Assembly: GCF_002865645.1 (NCBI RefSeq)
Contig: NW_020194551.1
Span: forward strand, 461,115 to 525,114
Origin: Hyaloscypha bicolor E
Taxonomy: Eukaryota > Ascomycota > Leotiomycetes > Helotiales > Hyaloscyphaceae
Reading direction: 5' to 3'
DNA length: 64,000 bases
Positions 1 to 10,358 of this stretch are shown here, in pieces. Made by a program: the position numbers and the translations under genes. The notes beneath the pieces are model-generated. The model made no database searches. It was not told the origin of the DNA and saw only the letters and a program-made list of their open reading frames with translations. The stretch's first letter is position 1. Each line of letters starts with the position of its first letter.

Positions 1-197
1 ATTATTGGCATGGCGCTCCCGGATTCTCTAGGGTGGACCATCTTTGGTCAATGCAATGCGGCGAAGCTTTGACTTTCTCGAGTTTTTGGGTGGTCTGCGA
101 GTGAATTAGGGGAGGTGAAATGGAGATACACAACACGCAGCGACGTGGCGGAGTTTGGTTTACTGTAGATTAAACACGAAAGCTTGGAGATATCGGA

Positions 198-1003
198 TTT
201 GATTTGATTTGATTTGATAGTTATTTATGTCCGTGGGCGTGAGCCGACCTCCCGTGGGGTATGGGGACGTGCTAAGCATATAGGAATTACAAATAGAGTA
301 CTACTTGTAACAGGTATCAAAACCACAAGGGGAAAAAGACCCCCCATTACAAGTAATCCCGGGTCCCTAATCCCGCGGTATTACAGTGCCCCTATAGACC
401 TTTGAAAGCATTTCAAGTTATGTAGTACTATTGCCAGCTCTCATTATAGGACTCTCTACGGCTGGTTAGGAGTCAGCCCTACGCTCGATACCAATTCTAA
501 TAGATTCCCGCCCGTCTACTCCCCTCCCGACTTGTACCCTCCCCAAGAAGATATAACGTAGTAGTACTCGCAGCCGGTATCCTCGGGTTATATCTGCAAG
601 GTATCCTCTACTCGTTTGACCCGATCGATTAAGGACGAAGGACCTGTCGCAAGAGGCTATTGCGGGAGCCCGATCGTCTAACTTGAGCGTCTACCTCCCC
701 TCCTCCCCCGAGTACTCAAATGCTATATCCCTTGTACCCTCGTAGTCGTCGTTTGGAAAGTAGCCAGTTGTAAAAGCGTAAAAAGGTTCGAGCTACGGGC
801 AGAAGGCCACGTTACAGTGGCTATTTAACCTCGTAGTTGTGTCGATACAAGGAGGATAACGTATATAGCTTCGCAAGCTATAGCACCTTAACTAGTCACC
901 TCGGTGACTGCGTCCACTCTTCAGCTAAGTCGAATACTTGTTAAAAGTGTCGACAGTTCGTAGCCAGCGCCCCGTACAGGCAGAGAGGTCCGTCTTCGCT
1001 GGC
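198..1003 (-). mobile_element. Non-LTR (LINE/SINE-like) insertion fragment with target duplication
   Basis: The 15-mer CTTGGAGATATCGGA occurs at 183-197 and again at 1004-1018, so the 806 bases between look like an insertion. Directly after the left copy is a (TTTGA)n run at about 198-218. Read on the minus strand this is a (TCAAA)n tail next to the target duplication, the arrangement left by target-primed reverse transcription. I find no reading frame or reverse-transcriptase motif inside, so it would be a 5'-truncated LINE or a non-autonomous element. The duplication and tail are seen; the class is inferred. Confidence 0.55.
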
Positions 1004-1018
1004 CTTGGAGATATCGGA

Positions 1019-1433
1019 GAATGAGCAAAAATTTGTTAAACTGCGAGCAATTATGGTACTCGTCACTGTGACAGCCGAAGCGCCGCATTGTGGCTTTCTA
1101 CTCGTGGGCCGTGACTGAGATGCTAGCGGACGGAGCTTCTCTCCAAAATGAAACCTGGTAGCCTGGACTATGGGAAGATTAAGCTGAGGCGTGCTATTGA
1201 TTCAAATCGAGGCAGGAAAAGGAGAATGTATCAGTTGCTGGACCGATCATTTCAAAGCCCTCGATCTAGAATTTACTAAGAACTTTCCTGATTCAGCGTT
1301 TACTAGTGAAACTTCATGCGATACAGCCTCAGTTGGTGGTACACCATCGGTCTCTGTGGTTGTGAAGGAGTTTCGGTTGTCGCATAAATAGGGGTAAGGT
1401 CGATATCACGTGAAAAGTCCAAGATTAAGACTA
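1019..1433. other. Intergenic stretch, no gene recognised
   Basis: Single-copy-looking DNA of ordinary base composition between the non-LTR-like insertion and the Fot1/pogo repeats. The only frame is a 66-codon plus-strand frame at 1191-1391 with no recognisable domain, so I do not call it a gene. Confidence 0.4.
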
Positions 1434-1690
1434 ATCGTGCGTCGAGACTAGCACTAAAGCCCCTGCGTCCCTGCGGGTTTAGTGCGTATCAGCGATACGG
1501 TCAAAAATCAGCGATACGGTCATTTTTTTAGAATACCAATTTTCCTAATTTTAGTGAAAATCAGAGAAAAATATTTTACAGTTTATATAGAGTTCACACT
1601 GTATTTAATAAATCAAATTCTCTTACTTTCACATTGCATATACATATAGTAAAAAATGGTGGAAATATTACACACTTCACCTTACCACGA
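1434..1690. mobile_element. Truncated end of a Fot1/pogo-type transposon
   Basis: This block is almost identical, and in the same orientation, to the left 250 or so bases of the complete transposon that starts at 1795. It contains the terminal sequence ATCGTGCGTCGAGAC, the paired CAGCGATACGGTCA motifs and the AT-rich subterminal part. It begins after a TA dinucleotide (1432-1433) and stops near 1690, with no transposase behind it. It is an orphan end of a second copy, about 100 bases from the intact element. Differences between the two copies include C/T transitions, as expected if RIP acted on both. Confidence 0.8.
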
Positions 1691-1794
1691 ATTTATTAAA
1701 GTTCCCTTAATAAATAAAGTTCTTAAAATTATATCTAAATAGCTTCTAAAGATTATTATTAACTATTTTATAGAGAATATATTAAAATAGCTTA

Positions 1795-1890
1795 ATCGTG
1801 CGTCGAGACTAGTACTAAAGCCCCTGCGTCCCTGCGGGTTTAGTGCGTATCAGCGATACGGTCAAAAATCAGCGATACGGTCATTTTTTT
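1795..1890 (+). repeat. Left terminal inverted repeat of the Fot1/pogo element
   Basis: Matches the reverse complement of 4233-4329 over its length with a few transitions. It contains two direct copies of ATCAGCGATACGGTCA followed by a T-run. Confidence 0.88.
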
Positions 1891-2079
1891 AGAATACCAA
1901 TTTTCCTAATTTTAGTGAAAATCAGAGAAAAATATTTTACAGTTTATATGGAGTTCATACTATATTTAATAAATCAAATTCTCTTACTTTCACATTACAT
2001 ATGCATATAGTAAAAAATGGTGGAAATATTATACACTTCACCTCACCGGCGACCCCCCCCAAAATACTACTAACTTAGA

Positions 2080-4194
2080 AATCAATTAATTACAGAACAA
2101 CCACATCCTAAATCGTATACCCAATAATAGTCTCCTCTCCACTAGCTTCCAATCTGACTATATGACCAAAGCCATTATCATAAAATGAAGGGGGAGGGGG
2201 TAGTAGTCTAACAAAACCAAGCTTCCTAGCAAGCATTTCTACCCGCATATCACCAAACTCACCAACCCATTTCTCCTAGTATCCGGGAGAAGCTAGCCTA
2301 AAATCTATCTTATTCGCATGAAAGAGCTCTATCTTGCAATCGATTTGCCTCTATTCCGCCCATTTTGCTATTAATTTTTGGTAGTAAGCCTTTAGACCAG
2401 TTTCACCATATTTAACAAATAGTGGTTTATCCCTATAGCCAAAAGGCTTCCCTAAATCGTACGGAGCTATTTCCCCCCGAGTACGTCTCCTGTATAGAAG
2501 CTTACCAGTAATATGCTTTGTAATATAGGTATTAGTCTCCCTGATTCGGCGATTTAGGTAGGTATTAGTATCTATCTCTTCAGGAGTAAAGAGAGACTCT
2601 CTGTAATATGCGATTTAATATATAGCCGAACCCTTGGATATAACTCCATACTTTTATACATACTTCCTGCCCTCCTTATCTAGCTTATTATACTATTCCT
2701 GGAGTACTGCCTTCTCCCTTGCAAGCTCTCTTTCCATAATTAGCCCAGCCTTAATTAGCTTAGGCTCAGTCAACTTCTAGTATACCCTCCAAGATCTCCA
2801 AAAACTTGGTATAAGAGCGTATTCCTCGTTATCCTTTACAAGAATAAAATAATCGTCCAAATATTAATATATATAGGTATTATATACCGTACGATTTGCA
2901 GAGGTAGGGGGGTTTTGGAAGGGTTTTAATAATGGAGGGGTTCGCAGGGATAGAGGCTCGATTTGCTTGTCTACTATAAAATTAGCCTATATTACTATAT
3001 AAATTACTAATTAACAAACCTTCTTTTGGTTCGAATTAAGCTAGCTTCTCGTATGTATACCGTATTATATTAGGTCCTAATAGGCCCGCTTTGGTAAAGG
3101 CACTAATAATAGTCCTATACTTGAATATCCTCCTATAAACTATCTGGTATACCCCTAGAAAATCAAGCTTGGTATAAATAATATTACTATACTAAATCTT
3201 ATCATAAATACTGATTTAATACTAGTACTTGAGAGGTTGAAAGAGGCCAATATCGAGCGGTTAAAGGAGATGTGTACTATATGGTAGTAGTTAAAAGGGG
3301 ACGATCTTATAGGACTAGTAATAATATAAGAACTTGTCTAAAGTATAGAAGCTATACCCGTCAAAAATCAATATCCTCTATTTGCCTTATATATGTCGAT
3401 ATATCTGATTATGGAAGTACTTGATATATTTCAGGCTTAGAGCATCGTTTATATACCTAGTAGAGCTCGTAGCAAAGACTAATTCGGTATCCAGATCATT
3501 ATTAAAGTATGCCTCTACTAGGATCTCCCCCTTTAAAATAAGGAATAGTATAATTGCTTCGCCCTCTAGCGGATATAGTTTCGATTACAGTAAGTGATTC
3601 TCGATTATCGGGATCTGCCAAATAGATAGCTTTCGTATTAAGGTATATAATAATGATCTTTCTATTCAAAACGCCGATATAAAAGCTCGTTTCATCCATA
3701 TTCCATACGTCTTCAAAGTAGATCCCATATTTCTCTAATATCCCATAATACTCCGTAAAATGCTCTTCCAGATCCTCCTTTCAATATACCGCCTTCCGCT
3801 CTTATACTAGTATCTTTGCGCAAAGGGTTTTAAACCATGATTTATTCCGTTTGAACCATCGTTATACCTATAGGCGGTTTACTTGGTAGGTGGAAGCGCT
3901 GTCCCCAAGGATCTTATTAGCCGCCGCCTATACTATCTTGAGATTAGCTCTATGGCCTAAATAGATTATAAAATCGATAAATTGCTTTAGGGCCTCCTCC
4001 TGATTAGGATTAAGGACCTTGTTGAGGCCCCCTTTAGTGTTTTGTGGTATGCGGCCAGCCAAATGCGCTTTCCAGAGGCGTAATTTGACCCTGAATTAAT
4101 ACGCAATCGTAGATTTTTTGACGTATAGGTTCCTGGTATAGAAATCGGAGGCCTGGGCCATCCTTTTCTCTTCTTCTGGGTCGAATTTGGCCAT
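2080..4194 (-). pseudogene. Fot1/pogo transposase, inactivated
   Basis: The minus-strand frame opens at 4194 with MAKFDPEEEKRMAQASDF, a typical start of the CENP-B/psq helix-turn-helix region. It then shows the DDE_1 triad motifs in order: WNMDETSFYIG (near 3700), ILIFDGYSFY (near 3370) and a PYSTHLLQPLDIGLFQPLK block (near 3270), corresponding to the first, second and third catalytic acidic positions. A continuous 65-codon stretch survives at 3502-3699. The rest is broken by in-frame stops that become Gln or Trp codons if C to T or G to A changes are reversed in thought. In the family this enzyme cuts and pastes the element at TA sites. No function is expected from this copy. Confidence 0.85.
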
Positions 4195-4232
4195 GGTATT
4201 AATATTTAATTAATTAAAATCGATATAATAGT

Positions 4233-4329
4233 AAAAAAAATGACCGTATCGCTGATTTTTGACCGTATCGCTGATACGCACTAAACCCGCAGGGACGTAG
4301 GGGATTTAGTGCAAGTCCTGACGCACGAT
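4233..4329 (-). repeat. Right terminal inverted repeat of the Fot1/pogo element
   Basis: Reverse complement of the left end. Ends ACGCACGAT directly before the TA at 4330-4331, and holds the same doubled CAGCGATACGGTCA motif in inverted orientation. Confidence 0.88.
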
Positions 4330-4592
4330 TATGGAAGGGAAGCAGACGAGAAGTTTCGGGGTGGCGGGGAAAAAGTGGAGCAAAAATAGATTGACGGAAA
4401 GAAGGAAACCAAAGCTCACGAAGGTCATCAAAGCACGTTTGGTACTGCTCCTCTCTCCTCGCGGAGCAGGATGTTGAGAAATGGGGCAAAAATAGGGCTT
4501 AAGCAAAAACATACAACAGCAGGTATTCGCTGGTGGTCACCCACCCAACTACTAATCTGCCGATCTGAGGCTTGTGTATGGCAGAGCGGACG

Positions 4593-4835
4593 GGATGCCC
4601 AATTCTCCTCAGTCTGTGGTCGTATGTACCAGTCAATTGATTATTTCATCATCTATGCCAAATATCAAATTCGGATTTTCTCGTTGCCGCTTTTTACAAA
4701 CGTTTGCCAATCGAGAACGCAGAATTGGGCACGTGGACCTGGAAAAGACCCGTTACCTAAATTTCGGCCGATGGCGCCTCCCAGCTGGGCACGTGGACCG
4801 GAGTAACTAAGGCTGAGCCGAGATCGAAAATCGCG
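4593..4835 (+). repeat. Dispersed repeat, copy 1
   Basis: Begins with a core near 4593-4627 (GCCCAATTCTCCTCAGTC then GGTCGTATGT). A second block follows at about 4680-4750 (CGTTGCCGCTTTTTACAAAC, CCAATCGAGAACGCAG) and GCACGTGGACCTG near 4730. Related blocks in the same order recur at 8814-9160 and 39001-39190, and the core alone at 31576-31613. No coding capacity. The frames here on both strands have no recognisable domain. Family unknown. Confidence 0.65.
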
Positions 4836-5310
4836 GAAATGCAAAGGCGACACAGAAATGGCCTCTTGCCATGTCAACAAAAGTGCGCAGCTGAGCTGAA
4901 CGGGTACTGTACGCGCGCAGAACGGAAAAGTCTCGTCGACGAGCAAGAGGCTTTCTAGATACAACCAACCAATCAAATCCTTCCCTGCAAGTCAGCTGAG
5001 CCGGGTGTCGACCTTGGGCATCTTGAACTAGCTAAGTAATAAAGCTAGGGTCACGTGCTTGCAATGTAAACCAAGTAAACGATACTGAATTGACTACTGT
5101 TCTACAGTGGTAAGTAGCCCGTATATATAGCCCTGAACCCCCTAAATCACATGCACTAAATCCCTATACCAGCTGAACCGATTCCAGCTATACAGGGTAT
5201 TCCAGCTGGACAGGGTATTAAGCTAGTACACAGCCCCATGGCGTTCGGTTCCAGGGCTTACTAAGCCTATTGGGGGCCTCAGGCCCCTAATTTCAACAGG
5301 GCACTGCCCT
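4836..5310. promoter_or_regulatory. Upstream region of the HET gene with TATA-like box and tandem repeat
   Basis: GTATATATAG at about 5120-5130 is a TATA-like sequence about 190 bases before the first start codon. At 5182-5217 an 18-base unit (TTCCAGCTATACAGGGTA, then TTCCAGCTGGACAGGGTA) is directly repeated, with a third, weaker CCAGCTGAACCGA just before it. Regulatory meaning is inferred from position only. Confidence 0.4.
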
Positions 5311-8283
5311 GTGCATCGCAACCTCATTCAAAACCCAGTATCACAAATAAGACTCCCTATAATCCAACTCGGAATCTATCTATTGTTGCCGATCATCACC
5401 TTTCAGCCTATCGAATCGAATATGCCAATCATCGAGAGTGCTGGGCAATATGGCTGGACTTTTGAGTCACCCAACCCCTGGGGATCTAGTACGGAGCCAG
5501 AGGACTATCCGTGGCTTGTGAACCAGGAGAAGATAAGAGCAAATCGAATATTAAATCCGGACCATAGGCTGTGCGATAATTGCAATCAATTGGACTTCAC
5601 CGCCCTTTTCCGTATCATTCTCAACGAGACCGCGATCAGATGGAAGGGAAAAGAGGTTTATCTCACTCTCGGTATCAGGCTTGGAGGAATGAAAGATATC
5701 GAACGCAAGGAGAGCCGTTGCAGCTTCTGTAGGCTAGTCTGGCAAACGATTTCACCCAATGCTACGACTCAGGCACTTCGCCACAAGGAGGTTGACCTGT
5801 GGCTGGACAATTTCGCGATAACTAGTAACGGTAAGATTATTCTGAGAAACTATCAGGTTAGACAAGGACCAGCTATCATTCAACTAGAAGTATCGACAAG
5901 AGAAGGAACGGCTACGTGGGCTTGCTTTTCGATATTCACGATCCACGTCTTGCCGCAATCACCGGTTGCGAACCCAAAAGACAATGAGTTTTGGCGCTTA
6001 CTCAAATGGCTGGACTCTTGCGAAGAGTGTCAGCATAACGTGCCACTAAATGAGGAAGAATCATCTCGGGTAAATATTCACGAAAAACTTCAGCTCTACT
6101 CTAAAGTCATCGATGTGCACCGTCGCCGCATTGTCAAAGCTCCAAAAGGCTGTCGCTATCTGGCGCTAAGCTATGTTTGGGGAGGAATGAATTTGTCATT
6201 GCTCACAAGAAGATCCGAGGCTCTCTTTGAGCAAGAAGGTAGTATTGAGCTTGGACAATTTCCTAAGACAATATGCGATGCCATTGAATTATGTCGAGAG
6301 CTCGGGGAGAGATATCTCTGGATTGATTCAATGTGTATCACTCAGGATAGCGAGGACAAGCACAACCAATTAAAGGTTCGTTACAGTGTCCCCTCTGATC
6401 TTACAAATTTTTAAAGAGCCAAGCTCCTAGAGCGTGCCTCTGGAGCGGCGATCAGAGTTCAGCTCTCTGGCTAGCTCTGAAGCCAGCGTTCGATTTTCAA
6501 AACATGGACGAAAACTTGAAGCTAACATGCTGGTTAGGGAATGGAAGCCATCTACCGAGGAGCGGTCTTGACTATTGTTGCTGCTGCTGGGGATCATGCC
6601 GATGTTGGACTTCCAGGGTTCAGCGCTGAAAAGTTCCGCTTTCGACAGGGCCTGAAGGTCATACAGGGGTTGACGTTGGCGAATATGTCGCCGAGTTTTG
6701 AACAGTCTGTTGATTTATCACACTGGAATACGAGGGCATGGACTTATCAAGAGCGGCTGCTCTCACGTCGTCTAGTTATCTTTACTAAAGATCAGCTCTA
6801 CTTTCAATGTGACCACGGCAGAGCCCAAGCTGATAGTGGTCTCAACCCTCACGATCCCACGCACGTACGGTACTTGAATTCTGGTGACGCTACAAGAAAC
6901 GAGGCTTATAGAATCGAACTAAGGGAAAAAGTCAACATCAACGTCTACGCTCAGATGGTCAAGGAATATTCTAGTCGACAACTCTCCTTTGTTTCTGATA
7001 TTGAAAATGCCTTCGGGGGTATTAACAAGCTTGTCCATATCTTGTTTGGCAGCTCCGAGGTCGTCTTTGGGATTCCCATTTCAGGACTTGCTCTAGGACT
7101 ATTATGGACATCCAAACAGGCACTTAAACGACGATCGCCACTTTCTAGCTCTGTGGAGGTAGTTAAAACCGCTACGGAAGATTGGCCTACCTCGTCATTC
7201 GCTCAAAGGCTTCTTCAAAGAACACCCAGACAACTAGGTCCTATGCCACCTGGAGATAGGTCCCGAAGGGTCATTATGAAAGGAGAGCAGCGAATCGGTT
7301 CAATTGTGGAGGAGGAATCTGATATCCAGTCCTTCGCTGACGAAGACAAGCTAAATTCTCAAGGCTCGCTCCCAAATTCTGATGGCTTCCTCAGCAGAGC
7401 CAAGGCATTGAAAGCACGTATCTCTGGCAGGTTTGGCCGGCCAGCCCTACCTCCTAATTCTGCACCAAGGAAGCGTTGCATCTTCCCTTCCTGGTCATGG
7501 ATGGGATGGATTGGCCCTGTTGAATTTCTCGAGATTAAGAATTTATCCGAGCGCACGATTTCGAAAGTTGAATGGTTGGATCCTCTGAATAAGCTGAGAA
7601 AGCTACCTGATGAGAATTTCGCTCCACCATCGGCTGAGTGGACGGGGCGAGAGGGATGGTTACGACAAGTCCTTATAGACGGTCAGATCTGTTATACGCA
7701 AAAAGGAGGAGATCGCCATCATTGGTTCTGTCACCCGATGGAACCTTTCTTCCATAACCCAATACCTATCAATCGAGATACTTGCTGCCTACATATCAGT
7801 GGAGATGTTGCTAGATTCCAGGTTGTGTCTTCAAAGAATCACCCCAACGACCAGAGATACCTTCAAGTTCTCGGAAAGCGTGCAGCTCATGCTGGGACAA
7901 TCATTTTGGATGGAGCAGGTTCAAAGTTCTTCTCCGAGATACCTCGCCAATGCATCCTGCTCATAATATCTCAAACAACCCTGAAGGAAGGTAGGGAAGA
8001 TCCAGCCTGGGATGCAGAGCGTGCGGCTTACAGTGGCAAACCTGGCTCACCGGCGATTAATGCCGCGAATATGGCCATTGCGGGTGCAGGAGAGTGGTTC
8101 GATCCCAAGGCATATGATCCAAGCCTTTGCTGGTGTCTGTACAATGTTTTGATGCTTGAAAGTGTTTCCGCGGGCCGGCTCAGCAACAAGTACGGCCGCA
8201 TTGGGATTGGAAAGTTGCACATTCGTGCTTTAGTGGAAGTGGCAGAGGAGGATATTGACAAGCAAGCCATTGAGCTCTATTGA
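5311..8283 (+). CDS. HET-domain (heterokaryon incompatibility) protein
   Basis: Two exons, 5311-6375 and 6538-8283, give 936 residues. The intron (6376-6537, 162 nt, phase 0) has a GCTAAC branch point shortly before the TAG acceptor. The N-terminal part has paired Cys motifs, LCDNC (residues 87-91) and CSFC (137-140), as often seen ahead of HET domains. The HET domain (about 283-450) shows YLALSYVWGG, then a CRELGERYLWIDSMCITQD block, then across the intron AIYRGAVLTIVAAAG and AWTYQERLLSRRLVIF. HET domains trigger cell death after fusion of genetically different hyphae. The remaining 480 residues have no domain I recognise. An alternative start is Met38 at 5422. Repeats flank both sides, as is usual for this family. 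The fold and splice are well supported; partner and allele specificity cannot be read. Confidence 0.9.
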
Positions 8284-8813
8284 CCAACGATATTTCAGAG
8301 AGGTATTTGGGAAGTAGCCAGAAGATGATATTGTCCTTTTCATAGCTGTATTTTCTACTACCGCTTAAGTTTCAAACAGTAAAAGAATACAAGATTGCAT
8401 ACAAAGTACTTTAGAGAATAAGAATATTCTCTAAATACTTCCGAGAATCGAATATCGAACTATAGGGCTTAGCTAGCTTATAGTGCTTTTCTCTTTTACT
8501 TTAGAAGCCATTCCTAAGGAGATGAAATAATTTTTCAAAAGAATAATTTAGGAGAAGGAAAAAGTTAGGAGAAGGCAGAAGTTAAGGACTAAATCAATTC
8601 TCACAGTAGAAGAGCAGTAATATATTAAAAACATCATAACTTAGGTCCAGGAACTTGACTTGACTCACGAATAATAAATGCTGACACTTGTAAAACAAGA
8701 ACCAAGAACTGAGAATCGCGTTCTCGTCTATGCATTATGTAAAGACTACGATTTCACCCCTTAGATCTAATAAACTTTGAGTCTTTGAGGCTGGAGTAAT
8801 TCTGGACTACTGA
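8284..8813. other. Intergenic, no gene seen
   Basis: 3' flank of the HET gene. Contains a short perfect-looking palindrome around 8412-8434 (AGAGAATAAGAATATTCTCT), which could form a hairpin near the end of the transcript. Nothing else recognised. Confidence 0.4.
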
Positions 8814-9160
8814 GACAGCCCAATTCTCCTTAGTCTATAGTTATATGTGGTTAACAATCCCTTAATTCAATATATATTATCAGTATTTTATATTATAGCA
8901 CGTGACTTTATTCACAGAGCGGTGGGCCAGACTCATATCCGGGGTTTCATAATTGGTTCCTTGGTTCTCAGAACCGGATTTGTCGTTGCCGCTTTTTGAC
9001 AACACTCACCAATCGAGAATGCAGAGATTCGAGCACGCGGACTTGCAAAAGCTGCTCCCTAAATCTCAGCCGCCGGTCTCTTTGGACGAGGTTCGGGCAG
9101 GTGAATCGAGTAGTTGAGCCTCGGATGAGATCGAGATCGAGGATCGAGGATATAGAAGGC
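8814..9160 (+). repeat. Dispersed repeat, copy 2
   Basis: Core GCCCAATTCTCCTTAGTC at about 8818, then CGTTGCCGCTTTTTGACAAC and CCAATCGAGAATGCAGAG near 8983-9030, then GAGCACGCGGACTTGCAAAAG. The blocks are in the same order as copy 1, separated by a longer AT-rich interval. The central part carries more A and T than copy 1, consistent with RIP. Confidence 0.6.
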
Positions 9161-9499
9161 TGAGAACGGGGTGTCTGATTTCAGACTTACCTACTCGTAC
9201 CTTGGAGCATATAAAATTGCGTTTATCATGTCGTAGCTCTAAAGATAGTAAGATCTTTAATCGCAACTTAAACCCGCGCGAGTGGCCTACACAGCCCGCT
9301 ACGATATTTTGCAGTCGCTTGCGAGTGACTGGCTGGTTTTATAAGTTTGTACTAAATTAGAGGGTGCATGCAAGAGTACTAAAGATGGATATAATTAAGT
9401 CTAACTACAAGAGTAGATCCTAAGGATAGAATGCCTTCGATGACCTTAGTAGCGATACTACTCTCATGCAAAATGCGGTCTATAGTAGCCGAGGCGCAT

Positions 9500-10345
9500 T
9501 GTAAGCTATATAATAATTACAAGTTAAGGCTAACCTTTAGGACTTATAGGAGGAGTAAAGGCGGCAATATATTAAATAGGTCTATTATTATATTAGTTTA
9601 AATCTTCTTAGATTTTGAAAGTATATTATTTATAATTATATAATTTAAAAGTAAAAATAAAGTTATAAAAAAGTTCATATTTTAATAAGCTAATTTAATA
9701 ATATATCTTTATTAATTAAAAAATATTAATATAATAAGTTATATAAATAAAAAAGAAAAAGAAATATATACTTTATTTTTATAATACTTTTTTACTTTTA
9801 ATATTCTTTAAACTTATAGTTTTATCTTTAATATTTTCTTTTATATAAGATTAAATAATAAAGTGTTATTAAAAATACGATTTAAAAAAATACTTTAAAA
9901 TTAAGAACTCGAGACTAGAGAAAGAGTATATTTTAAAGAAGTTAAGAGAGAAGAAGGTAAGACAATAATTAAATATAATTAAAATAAGGTATATTATATA
10001 TTAAGTATAAGACTTAGGCCTTTCCTTAAATCTACTACTATATTATATATATTATAGATTATTGAAATATTGAAATAATATTAGTTATATATATTATATT
10101 ATATATAAATTAAGTTTTTATATATAATTAATATTAATATTAAAATAAGTTTACTTTTAAAAAATAATAATTATAACTTTTACTAAAAAAAAATATTACT
10201 TATATATTTAATTATATTTTAATATTTATATTATTAATTATAATAAAATATACATTTTAAGCTAATTACTATTACTTATTCCTATCCGAATAGTGCTTAA
10301 AATTATATGATTTTCTTACTAAAGCGACGTTAAAATTAAAAATTA
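9500..10345. other. AT-rich RIP-like block, no gene
   Basis: Very high A+T with many TA dinucleotides and stops in all frames. No terminal repeats or recognisable protein remnant seen. It ends abruptly at the stop codon of the minus-strand patatin gene, so any 3' UTR of that gene lies in this block. Confidence 0.5.
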
Positions 10346-10358
10346 AAAATTCTTAATA

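Larger units (their letters stand above)
1795..4329 (-). mobile_element. Fot1/pogo-class (Tc1-mariner superfamily) DNA transposon
   Basis: A 2.5-kb element flanked by the TA target dinucleotides 1793-1794 and 4330-4331. It carries inverted terminal repeats of about 96 bases at 1795-1890 and 4233-4329. Inside each end the motif ATCAGCGATACGGTCA is present twice in direct orientation 19 bases apart, plausible transposase binding sites. Between the ends, on the minus strand, is a decayed transposase frame with pogo-family DDE motifs. Terminal repeats, TA duplication and transposase family agree. The element is inactive because the frame has many stops, mostly TAG and TAA, consistent with RIP. 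Confidence 0.9.

Noticed and set aside
4593..4640. tRNA-derived SINE for the dispersed repeat
   Set aside because: The core vaguely resembles a tRNA 5' half, but no proper A and B boxes with correct spacing, no tail and no target duplication were found.
4214..4976. Several 70-110 codon frames around 4200-4980 on both strands
   Set aside because: They overlap the transposon terminus and dispersed repeat copy 1, conflict with one another, and have no recognisable domain.
5311..8283. Two adjacent HET-related genes
   Set aside because: The two frames are halves of one HET domain; a 162-nt intron with donor, GCTAAC branch point and acceptor joins them in phase.
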